Source: an uncultured Collinsella sp.
Lineage (GTDB): Bacteria; Actinomycetota; Coriobacteriia; Coriobacteriales; Coriobacteriaceae
NCBI GenBank assembly: GCA_900757285.1
Contig: CAAENI010000197.1
Span: forward strand, 1 to 7,644
Length of the DNA: 7,644 nt
Direction of reading: 5' to 3'
A model generated the notes under the pieces. That model was not told where the DNA came from. It searched no databases and was given only the letters and a program-made list of their open reading frames with translations. Position numbers and translations under genes: made by a program. Positions 1 through 5,855 of the stretch are shown here, one piece after another. Position 1 is the stretch's first letter, and the number at the start of each line of letters is the position of its first letter.

Positions 1-2346
1 GGCGATACCGACATCGACGGCGTTCATCAGCGAGACGTCATTGCTGGCGTCGCCGATGCCGTATACGGTTCCGTGGTGGGGATCGAGGGCGTCGAGTACG
101 GACTGGATACCCTCGCGCTTGGTGCATTCGCGAGGCGAAATCTCGGTCACTTCGAGCTCGAGCTCGTTAAAGCAGAGCAGCGGCTCAAACGCTTGATCCT
201 GAGCGATGCGGTTGGCAAGCGACGTGGACATTAAGATCTTGTAGGCGCTGTAATGTTGCAGCTGCGTAATTGCATCGCCCACGGTGCGGGCGTATCCCGG
301 AGCGTCGGGCGCATCGGCACTCATGCGAACGACGCCATTGAGTCCCTCAAAACGAATCACTTCGTCCGATTGCTCAAGAATGGGAGCAAGGCGCTGCAGC
401 ATGCCGGGCGTCATCGCCAAATCGCGAATCACGTGTCCCTCAAGTTCGACATAGCCACCCGCGAGGCAGACGATGCCGTTCCAGGGCAGCTCGAGCAGCT
501 TTGGATGGATGCAGCTCAGCGTGCGCCCTGTGCAGATAAACGCCATATTGCCCTTGGCGACAAAATCACGGATGGCTTGCGAGACCGCTTCATTGGGATA
601 GGGGGAGAGGTCTCGCTCGCTCTCGGGAAGCTCTTGTGCCACTCGAGGGTCTTGCCAGGCGAGTGTTCCGTCGATATCGAAGAAGCAGATATCGCCGCGC
701 TTATGGGCTGCGCTGGCGGCAGGGGAGGCCGAGGTGGTGGACACAAATCCCGGCTCGAGGCCCATGATCTGGTCAAAATGCTCTTTAACGCGGGGAACGG
801 AGATGCCAATAATCACCTGGGCGGTCTTGCCCGTAATGATGAGGCCCTTGGCGCCCACCGCGACAAACGACGCATTATCTGCAACGATGGAAGGGTCTGC
901 GACCTCGACGCGCAGGCGCGTGGCGCAGTTGGTTGCGCCCACGATATTGCCAACGCCACCTAAAAGCTGAATTACCCGCTCAGCGAGGACGTGATCTTGA
1001 TCGGATTGAATACTGACCTCGCCATTGGGAGATTGCTCTTTGGCAAAGCCGCTTCCCGTTAAACGATCGATTGCCGCGCGATTGGAGACATGATCCTCGC
1101 GGCCCGGCGTCTTAAGGTCATAGACCAAGATGAGTGCTCGAAAACTAACAAAAAAGATGAGGCTAAAGGCAAGACCGATACCGAGCGCCAAAAGGTAGGA
1201 GCCGGCATGCATTCGCATGAGTGGGATGAAGTTGAAGGCCGTCATTTCCATGAGACCGCCCGAGAAGATGCCGACGATGCCAAAGAAGTTCATGGTCATG
1301 GCAAGGCAGGAGGACAGGACGGCGTAGAGCAAAAAGAGTCCGGGATAGGTGAACATAAAGAGAAACTCGAGCGGCTCGGTGACGCCGCAGACCACCGAGG
1401 CGACGATGGCGGGCAAAAGGATGACCTTAAGGCCGGCGCGGCGTTCGGGTTTGGCGGTGAAATAGAATGCTGCCGCGATGGCGGGAAGGCCAAAGAGCTT
1501 GCCCCAGCCGGTGGCGGTAAAACCTGCCCAGGGCGCAAGTTCATTTAAAGGGCGCGTGCTATGGGAGAGAATGGGGAGCAGGTTGGTCCACGTGGCGTAA
1601 ATACCGTCGTGAATGACCAGATTGTCGTAATAGATGGGCATATAGAGCAGATGGTGCAGCCCCATGGGCTCGAGCGCTCGCTCCAAAAACACAAAGATGC
1701 CCACGCCGAAGGGGCCGACGCCCGCAAGTGCGTGGCGCAGCGTTTCGGTCACAGCGTATGCGAAGGGCACGATGGCGGCCGAGATGGCGGCAAGGGCAAA
1801 CACGGCAAAAAAGCTGATGAGGTAGACGAGCGAGGAACCCGAGAACGTGCCGAGCCAATCGGGAACCTTGGCATCGTAGAAGCGGTCATGGATGGCAACG
1901 ACGGTTGCCGACACCGCCAGCGGGCCGATAATGCCGGTGTCGAGCGTCTTGATGCCGTCGATGACGGTGATGCCGCTGGCGGGGGTTAAAGACGACGGGT
2001 ACTTAAGTCCAAGGTTGTCGCCGCTCAGCTTAATGATCTCGCTCAAAAAGAAACAGTAGGCAAAATAGGCTACGAGCGCCTCGAGGCAGCAGCGTGCCGG
2101 TTGCTTTTGGGCAAGGCCGATGGGCAGCGCTACGGCAAAAAGGAGTGGAAGGCGCTTAAAGACCGTCCACGAGCCGCGCTGAATGATAGTCCAGAAAACG
2201 TACCAGGGGGTTCCGTATACGGCGAGGTCGCCGACGATATCCACGGTCGTTGCGAGGGCGGAGATGCCGACCATGAGGCCTGATATAGAAAACAGCATGG
2301 CGGGCGCGAACATGGCTCCGCCAAAACGTTGGATTTTCTGCAGCAT
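1..2346 (-). CDS. PTS alpha-glucoside-type EIICB permease fused to a Cof-type HAD phosphatase (C-terminus beyond the window)
   Basis: One frame without a stop runs from the ATG at 2346 to base 1 (782 codons). AAAGG lies 6 nt before the ATG, and no better start exists before the upstream in-frame stop. Residues 1 to about 415 are a polytopic EIIC. The start MLQKIQRFGGAMFAPAMLF, the GLHH motif (H231, H232) and TEPLEF (323-328) resemble MalP/GlvC/MalX alpha-glucoside permeases, and KTPGRED (from 412) is the usual EIIC end. EIIB spans about 451-535, with the phosphoryl-accepting Cys at C474 in NCATRLR. An Ala/Ser-rich linker (about 536-551) leads to a HAD domain: D557-x-D559-GT (nucleophile and acid), TGR at 606-608, K743, and GDxxND (D766, N769, D770), the Cof/IIB type. 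The family is usually about 270 residues, so perhaps 20-40 are missing at the edge. EIICB imports and phosphorylates a sugar using EIIA~P from elsewhere; the HAD part probably dephosphorylates a cytoplasmic sugar phosphate (inference). Transcribed divergently from the GntR gene. The sugar is unknown. Confidence 0.9.
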   Translation of the reverse strand, partial: MLQKIQRFGGAMFAPAMLFSISGLMVGISALATTVDIVGDLAVYGTPWYVFWTIIQRGSWTVFKRLPLLFAVALPIGLAQKQPARCCLEALVAYFAYCFFLSEIIKLSGDNLGLKYPSSLTPASGITVIDGIKTLDTGIIGPLAVSATVVAIHDRFYDAKVPDWLGTFSGSSLVYLISFFAVFALAAISAAIVPFAYAVTETLRHALAGVGPFGVGIFVFLERALEPMGLHHLLYMPIYYDNLVIHDGIYATWTNLLPILSHSTRPLNELAPWAGFTATGWGKLFGLPAIAAAFYFTAKPERRAGLKVILLPAIVASVVCGVTEPLEFLFMFTYPGLFLLYAVLSSCLAMTMNFFGIVGIFSGGLMEMTAFNFIPLMRMHAGSYLLALGIGLAFSLIFFVSFRALILVYDLKTPGREDHVSNRAAIDRLTGSGFAKEQSPNGEVSIQSDQDHVLAERVIQLLGGVGNIVGATNCATRLRVEVADPSIVADNASFVAVGAKGLIITGKTAQVIIGISVPRVKEHFDQIMGLEPGFVSTTSASPAASAAHKRGDICFFDIDGTLAWQDPRVAQELPESERDLSPYPNEAVSQAIRDFVAKGNMAFICTGRTLSCIHPKLLELPWNGIVCLAGGYVELEGHVIRDLAMTPGMLQRLAPILEQSDEVIRFEGLNGVVRMSADAPDAPGYARTVGDAITQLQHYSAYKILMSTSLANRIAQDQAFEPLLCFNELELEVTEISPRECTKREGIQSVLDALDPHHGTVYGIGDASNDVSLMNAVDVGIA

Positions 2347-2386
2347 AATATGCCTTTCGGATGCAACATGCTGTGCGAGCAAGAAC

Positions 2387-2394
2387 GTTTAAAC
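2387..2394. promoter_or_regulatory. Candidate operator GTTTAAAC, PTS side
   Basis: A perfect 8-bp palindrome, followed by AA to give GTTTAAACAA, lies 41 bases from the PTS start codon. The same ten bases recur at 2509-2518 on the GntR side, and close variants occur at 3402-3413 and 3477-3488. GntR/HutC regulators such as TreR bind short palindromes of the form TTGTnnnnACAA (family knowledge), so this may be the binding site of the adjacent regulator (inference). Confidence 0.5.
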
Positions 2395-2403
2395 AATGAA
2401 CTC

Positions 2404-2409
2404 ATTGTA
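2404..2409 (-). promoter_or_regulatory. Candidate -10 box for the PTS-HAD gene
   Basis: On the minus strand this reads TACAAT, 5 of 6 matches to TATAAT, 57 nt before the PTS start codon. No convincing -35 box lies 16-18 nt upstream. If used, transcription would begin near 2397, and the GTTTAAAC site at 2387-2394 would sit just downstream of it, where a bound repressor blocks initiation. The call rests on one hexamer. Confidence 0.35.
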
Positions 2410-2469
2410 GAGGACTGGCTGCTTGCCGCATTGACGGTTTTGATTCGGTCCGATTTGGGTTTCGGGGGA

Positions 2470-2510
2470 ACCGTCGACGGTAAATAATCCGTGCTTTACC
2501 GATAATCGGT
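2470..2510. repeat. Cluster of three overlapping inverted repeats
   Basis: ACCGTCGACGGT at 2470-2481 is a perfect 12-bp palindrome. ACCGA-TAA-TCGGT at 2498-2510 is a second inverted repeat with the same ACCG/CGGT ends. GGTAAA (2479-2484) and TTTACC (2495-2500) form a third that bridges them. The cluster abuts the GTTTAAAC site at 2509. It may be a second operator type or a DNA/RNA secondary structure; nothing here identifies a binding protein. Confidence 0.5.
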
Positions 2511-2518
2511 TTAAACAA
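2509..2518. promoter_or_regulatory. Candidate operator GTTTAAACAA, GntR side
   Basis: This is an exact repeat of the ten bases at 2387-2396. It occupies the -35 position of the candidate GntR promoter, whose extended -10 TGCTATCGT lies 17 nt downstream, as expected for autorepression. Confidence 0.5.
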
Positions 2519-2528
2519 CTTTAAGAAA

Positions 2529-2537
2529 TGCTATCGT
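2529..2537 (+). promoter_or_regulatory. Candidate extended -10 of the GntR gene
   Basis: TGCTATCGT contains the TGn extension and TATCGT (4 of 6 to TATAAT). A poor -35 (GTTTAA, 2509-2514) lies 17 nt upstream and overlaps the candidate operator. The predicted start near 2544 would give a short leader of about 27 nt before the ATG at 2571. The motif match is modest. Confidence 0.35.
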
Positions 2538-2570
2538 GCCTAGCCATACATATTCATTAGAGGTGAAATC

Positions 2571-3290
2571 ATGCCAAAAGCGATTTACGAAGGAATCTAC
2601 CGCGAGATCCGTTCGCGCATCATCAACGGGACCTATGCGTTTCAGGAGATGCTGCCAACCGAAGCCGAGCTGACCGCGGAGTTTGGCTGCACGCGCAATA
2701 CCGTTCGACGCGCCTTGAGCATGCTGGCCGACCAGATGTTTGTGCAGCCTATACACGGCAAGGGCGTGCGCGTTATTTGGCTTAAGGGCGAAACCGATAT
2801 GCTGGGCGCACTCGAAGAGGTTGAGTCGTTTGGCGAGTTCGCAAAACGCAACAATGCCGTCGCATCGACCGAGGTCAAGTCTTTTGAACATTTGATTTGC
2901 ACTGAGCAACTCTCTCGTCGCCTGGGCTTTAAGGTGGGCGAGGAGCTGATTCGCGTCGTGCGTGTCCGAAGCCTCAACGGCAGCGCGCGCCAAGTGGACC
3001 ACGGCTACTTTTTGGCGTCGATCGCCAAGGGCCTGACCCCCGAGATCGCGGCGGATTCTATCTACGGCTATCTGGAGCACAAGCGCGGCATCAAAGTGAT
3101 GGCGAGCCGCCGTACGGTGAGTGTCGAGCTCGCCAACGATGAGGACTGCAGCTATCTGGACCTTGGCAAGTACAACTGCGTCGCCGTTATGGAGAGCCAG
3201 TCGTACACCTCGGACGGCATCTTGTTCGAGGTCACGCATGCCCGCACACACCCCGAGATCTTCCATTACCGCGTCAATTCCAAGCGATAG
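2571..3290 (+). CDS. GntR/HutC-family transcriptional regulator with UTRA domain, TreR-like
   Basis: The protein has 239 residues, the normal length for the HutC subfamily. Residues about 4-70 are the GntR winged helix-turn-helix, with the classic LPTEAELTAEFGCTRNTVRR stretch at 29-48 and the wing at IHGKGVRV (61-68). Residues about 90-235 are the UTRA effector domain, including SIYGYLEHKRGIKV (163-176) and the DEDCSYLDLGKYN region (190-202). From memory this C-terminal half resembles Bacillus TreR, which responds to trehalose-6-phosphate, so a phosphorylated disaccharide made by the neighbouring PTS is a plausible effector (inference). The ATG has AGAGGTGA upstream with 4-5 nt spacing. The gene is divergent from the PTS-HAD gene and followed by its own terminator. 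It probably represses itself, the PTS-HAD gene and perhaps the ABC operon. I do not assign treR because no trehalose enzyme is present. Confidence 0.9.
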   Translation: MPKAIYEGIYREIRSRIINGTYAFQEMLPTEAELTAEFGCTRNTVRRALSMLADQMFVQPIHGKGVRVIWLKGETDMLGALEEVESFGEFAKRNNAVASTEVKSFEHLICTEQLSRRLGFKVGEELIRVVRVRSLNGSARQVDHGYFLASIAKGLTPEIAADSIYGYLEHKRGIKVMASRRTVSVELANDEDCSYLDLGKYNCVAVMESQSYTSDGILFEVTHARTHPEIFHYRVNSKR

Positions 3291-3331
3291 CCGGCTAGCT
3301 CGCAGCCTGACGAGACTCATGCCCTCAAAGC

Positions 3332-3380
3332 GAAAACGCCCGGTCAAACCGACGATGCATCGGCTTGATCGGGCGTTTTC
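3332..3380 (+). terminator. Strong intrinsic terminator after the GntR gene
   Basis: Arms 3332-3347 and 3365-3380 pair over 16 positions with one G-U pair. The inner bases can add a CCGA/TCGG pairing. The left arm contains AAAA and the right arm TTTT, so it could stop transcription from both directions. It separates the GntR gene from the ABC operon, which therefore needs its own promoter. Confidence 0.85.
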
Positions 3381-3401
3381 TCTGCATTCGATAACAAATA
3401 A

Positions 3402-3413
3402 TTGTTTATACAA
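3402..3413. promoter_or_regulatory. Candidate TreR-like operator TTGTTTATACAA
   Basis: This imperfect palindrome differs at one base from TTGTATATACAA, the Bacillus TreR operator as I remember it. It overlaps a possible -35 box and lies 111 bases beyond the end of the GntR gene, upstream of the ABC operon. It fits the motif found at 2387, 2509 and 3477. Confidence 0.5.
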
Positions 3414-3476
3414 AACTTGTCAAGTATCAAGTCGAAATTACCGTTCACCGAAGTTTTTCTACCGCTCTAGTAATAC

Positions 3477-3488
3477 TTGTTCAAACAA
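3477..3488. promoter_or_regulatory. Candidate operator TTGTTCAAACAA
   Basis: This near-palindrome shares GTT(T/C)A(A/T)ACAA with the three other candidate sites. It overlaps the -35 position of the second candidate ABC promoter. A perfect TTGTACAA palindrome follows at 3505-3512 and may be a related half-size site. Confidence 0.45.
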
Positions 3489-3522
3489 CTAGCCAAATAG
3501 CGTATTGTACAAGTCAGCAAAA

Positions 3523-3573
3523 GGGGCAAAGTCCCCGAGCCAATCTCCGAAGGCGGCGGCAAAGGGTGCCGCC
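3523..3573 (+). other. Two hairpins in the leader of the binding-protein gene
   Basis: GGGG (3523-3526) pairs with CCCC (3533-3536) around CAAAGT. GGCGGCA (3555-3561) pairs perfectly with TGCCGCC (3567-3573) around AAGGG. Both hairpins contain GGCAAAG at the 3' side of the left arm and into the loop. The second ends 23 nt before the ATG at 3597, just upstream of the ribosome-binding region. They could stabilise the messenger or regulate translation. I could not match them to a known riboswitch class. Confidence 0.45.
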
Positions 3574-3596
3574 ACGGTGTGAAAGGGTGGATTGTA

Positions 3597-4913
3597 ATGA
3601 AGAACGAAATGAGCAGAAGGCAGTTCCTGGGCTTCGCTGGCTCCGCGGCTGCGGTTCTTGGTCTGGGCCTCGTGGGCTGCGGTGGTTCTGCCGGCTCTGG
3701 CTCCTCTGCTTCTGGTGACGCTGCCGAGGTCTACTTCCTCCAGTTCAAGCCCGAGGTCGACAAGGAGTGGAAGGAGATCGCCAAGGCGTACAAGAAGGAG
3801 AAGGGCGTCGAGGTCAAGATCGTGACCGCCGCCTCCAACACCTACGAGGAGAAGCTCAAGTCCGAGATGTCCAAGAGCTCCGCTCCGACGCTGTTCCAGG
3901 TCAACGGCCCCACCGGCCTTAAGAACTGGAAGGACTACTGCGCCGATCTTTCCGACACCAAGCTCCGCGGCGAGCTCATCGACGACTCCCTGGCGCTGCA
4001 GTCCGACGGCAAGGATCTGGGTATCGACTGGGTTCAGGAGAGCTACGGCATCATTTACAACAAGGAGCTCCTCGAGAAGGCCGGCTACAAGGCCGAGGAC
4101 ATCAACTCCTTCGACAAGCTGAAGGCTTGCGCCGATGACATCCAGGCCCGCAAGGACGAGCTCGGCGTTGACGGTGCCTTCACTTCCGCCGGTATGGATG
4201 ACTCCTCCAGCTGGCGCTACACCACGCACCTCGCCAACCTCCCGCTCTACTACGAGTTCGAGAAGGAGCACAATCAGGAGGACGACGAGATCAAGGGCGA
4301 GTATCTCGACAACTTTAAGCAGATCTTCGACCTGTACATCACCGACTCCACCTGCGATCCTTCGCAGCTCGCCTCCAAGACCGGTGACGACGCCACCAAC
4401 GAGTTCGCAACCGGCAAGGCCGTCTTCTACCAGAACGGCTCTTGGGCCTACGCCGACCTCACCAAGGCCGGTATGACCGACGACCAGCTCGGCATGCTGC
4501 CGATCTACATCGGCGTCGACGGCGAGGAGAACCAGGGCCTGTGCTCCGGCGGCGAGAACTACTGGTGCGTCAGCTCCCAGGCTTCCGAGGATGCCCAGAA
4601 GGCCACCGAGGACTTCATGTATTGGTGCGTCACTTCTGACACCGCCACCAGCATCATCGCTGACAAGATGGGTCTGACCGCCCCGTTCAAGAGCGCTAAG
4701 GAGACCACCAACGTCTTCTCGCAGCAGGCCGTTGCTATGGCCAAGGACGGCAAGAAGACCGTCGCTTGGGACTTCGTTTACATCCCCTCCGAGGAGTGGA
4801 AGAAGAACCTCAAGCAGGCTCTCATCGCTTATGCTGCCGACAACACCAAGTGGGACGGCGTCAAGAACGCCTTCGTCGATGGCTGGAAGACCGAGAAGGC
4901 TGCTTCCGAGTAA
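3597..4913 (+). CDS. Sugar ABC transporter substrate-binding lipoprotein (solute-binding family 1), Tat-type signal
   Basis: The protein has 438 residues, typical for MsmE/MalE-type binding proteins. SRRQFLGF at residues 6-13 is a twin-arginine signal (R7, R8). A hydrophobic stretch follows, then the lipobox LVGC with lipid-modified C28, and a Gly/Ser linker to about residue 42. It should be exported folded and anchored outside the membrane, where it captures a sugar or oligosaccharide. The mature part has the family 1 features: an early EEKLKSEMSKSSAPTLFQVN stretch, then ESYGIIYNKELLEKAGY and an NEFATGKAVFYQNGSWAY region. A GTG at 3579 opens the frame six codons earlier, but the AAAGGGTGG inside that extension is the likely ribosome-binding site for the ATG. 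Codon use is much more restricted than in the PTS gene (mostly GAG, AAG, CTC), suggesting high expression. It is the first gene of the operon. Substrate unknown. Confidence 0.92.
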   Translation: MKNEMSRRQFLGFAGSAAAVLGLGLVGCGGSAGSGSSASGDAAEVYFLQFKPEVDKEWKEIAKAYKKEKGVEVKIVTAASNTYEEKLKSEMSKSSAPTLFQVNGPTGLKNWKDYCADLSDTKLRGELIDDSLALQSDGKDLGIDWVQESYGIIYNKELLEKAGYKAEDINSFDKLKACADDIQARKDELGVDGAFTSAGMDDSSSWRYTTHLANLPLYYEFEKEHNQEDDEIKGEYLDNFKQIFDLYITDSTCDPSQLASKTGDDATNEFATGKAVFYQNGSWAYADLTKAGMTDDQLGMLPIYIGVDGEENQGLCSGGENYWCVSSQASEDAQKATEDFMYWCVTSDTATSIIADKMGLTAPFKSAKETTNVFSQQAVAMAKDGKKTVAWDFVYIPSEEWKKNLKQALIAYAADNTKWDGVKNAFVDGWKTEKAASE

Positions 4914-4944
4914 GCAGTTGCTGCCCAAGCTATCTGATTAGCGA

Positions 4945-4980
4945 CAGGGGGCGGGCAGACGTAGGTTTGCCCGCCCCCTG
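4945..4980 (+). other. Very stable hairpin between binding-protein and permease genes
   Basis: Arms 4945-4957 and 4968-4980 pair perfectly over 13 bp, almost all G-C. The stem can extend to 16 pairs with a GTAG loop. No T-run follows, so it is a weak or partial terminator at best. More likely it protects the upstream binding-protein messenger from 3' decay, as intercistronic stems do in maltose-type operons. It sits 20 nt before the permease start. Confidence 0.7.
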
Positions 4981-5000
4981 CATATTGAAAGGACCCTTCT

Positions 5001-5855
5001 ATGGGCAAAGCACTCAAACGCTGGTGGCCGCTCTTTATGCTGCCCACGTGCCTGGCGTTTATGATCGGGTTCGTGATTCCCTTTATCCAGGGTTTCTATC
5101 TCTCGTTCTGCCAGTTTATTACCATCAATAACGCGCACTTTGTCGGTATCGAGAACTACGTGCGCGCACTGACCGACCCGCAGTTCTCCACGTCGTTCTT
5201 CTTTACCGTGGCGTTTGCCTTCCTGTCGACGGTGCTTATCAACGTGATTGCGCTGGCCATCGCGCAGGCGCTCACCCGCAAGGCGCTCAAGGGCACCAAC
5301 ATCTTCCGTACGATCTTCTTTATGCCTAACCTGATCGGCGGCATCGTGTTGGGCTACATTTGGCAGATTCTGATCAACTGCCTGCTCTCCAACGTGGGTG
5401 CCCAGCTTATCGCCCTCAACTCCGCCGCTGGCTTCTGGGGCCTTATCATCCTGACCCTGTGGCAGCAGGTCGGCTACATGATGATCATCTACATCGCTGG
5501 TCTGCAGTCCATTCCGTCCGACTACATCGAGGCCGCCAAGGTCGACGGTGCCACGGCATGGCAGACGTTTTGGAAGGTTAAGATCCCTAACCTGATGCCG
5601 ACGATTACCATCTGCCTGTTCCTGTCCATCACCAACGGCTTTAAGCTGTTCGATCAGAACCTCGCCCTTACCGGTGGTGCCCCCGCGCACTCCACCGAGA
5701 TGCTCGCCCTGAACATCTACAACACGTTCTACTCGCGTGCCGGCATCGCATGGCAGGGCATTGGCCAGGCCAAGGCGGTTATCTTCTGCATCCTGGTCGT
5801 AGCCATCTCTATGATCCAGCTTAAGGCCACGAGGTCCAAGGAGGTGCAGCAGTAA
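5001..5855 (+). CDS. Sugar ABC transporter permease, MalF/UgpA/MsmF type
   Basis: This inner-membrane protein of 284 residues has about six hydrophobic segments; the first (about 9-37) follows a short basic N-terminus (KALKRWW). The cytoplasmic coupling loop carries the EAA signature: EAAKVDGA at 177-184, then IPNLMP (195-200), which docks onto the ATPase. Length and layout match the first permease of CUT1 carbohydrate importers without the long MalF periplasmic loop. AAAGGA lies 7 nt before the ATG. The last codons contain the ribosome-binding site of the next gene, and the stop overlaps its ATG by one base. It forms the channel with the next gene's product. Confidence 0.93.
   Translation: MGKALKRWWPLFMLPTCLAFMIGFVIPFIQGFYLSFCQFITINNAHFVGIENYVRALTDPQFSTSFFFTVAFAFLSTVLINVIALAIAQALTRKALKGTNIFRTIFFMPNLIGGIVLGYIWQILINCLLSNVGAQLIALNSAAGFWGLIILTLWQQVGYMMIIYIAGLQSIPSDYIEAAKVDGATAWQTFWKVKIPNLMPTITICLFLSITNGFKLFDQNLALTGGAPAHSTEMLALNIYNTFYSRAGIAWQGIGQAKAVIFCILVVAISMIQLKATRSKEVQQ
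5838..5846 (+). promoter_or_regulatory. Full-consensus ribosome-binding site inside the upstream permease gene
   Basis: AAGGAGGTG complements the 16S rRNA tail and lies 8 nt before the ATG at 5855. It fixes the start of the second permease. With the TAATG overlap it indicates translational coupling, keeping the two permeases in equal amounts. Confidence 0.8.

Larger units (their letters stand above)
2347..2570. promoter_or_regulatory. Divergent control region between the PTS-HAD gene and the GntR gene
   Basis: This AT-richer gap carries both divergent promoters. It holds two copies of GTTTAAACAA, one near each start codon, and a cluster of ACCG/CGGT inverted repeats at 2470-2510. I see no small coding gene in it. 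Confidence 0.75.
3381..3596 (+). promoter_or_regulatory. Control region and leader of the ABC operon
   Basis: With the 41 bases after the GntR stop and the terminator, this belongs to a gene-free stretch of about 306 bases. The first half is AT-rich and holds two TTGT..ACAA sites; the second half is a GC-rich leader with two hairpins. Candidate promoters are weak: TTGTTT (3402-3407) with TATCAA (3425-3430), 17-nt spacing, or TTCAAA (3480-3485) with TATTGT (3503-3508), also 17 nt. Each has only a 4-of-6 -10 box. I see no coding gene. Confidence 0.6.

Noticed and set aside
253..2283. Plus-strand frames at 253-963, 1090-1548, 1561-1989 and 2101-2283
   Set aside because: All lie opposite the PTS-HAD gene, whose minus-strand frame is continuous and carries PTS and HAD motifs throughout.
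2511..3413. A 300-codon minus-strand frame over the GntR gene
   Set aside because: The plus strand has an intact GntR helix-turn-helix and UTRA domain with a good ribosome-binding site. The minus frame also runs through the terminator hairpin.
3579..3596. GTG at 3579 as start of the binding protein
   Set aside because: It has no ribosome-binding site of its own, and the AAAGGGTGG inside the extension serves the ATG at 3597, which gives a normal Tat lipoprotein signal.
3515..3596. Known riboswitch (cyclic-di-GMP type I or cobalamin) in the leader
   Set aside because: The GGCAAAG words loosely recall the cyclic-di-GMP class, but the tetraloop-receptor layout and other conserved blocks are missing, as is the cobalamin B12 box.
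3489..4928. A 479-codon open frame on the minus strand over the whole binding-protein gene
   Set aside because: It is a shadow of the restricted codon use (GAG, AAG, CTC) of the plus-strand gene. Its translation is a low-complexity Leu/Val/Gly/Glu run with no family features, while the plus strand encodes a clear lipoprotein.
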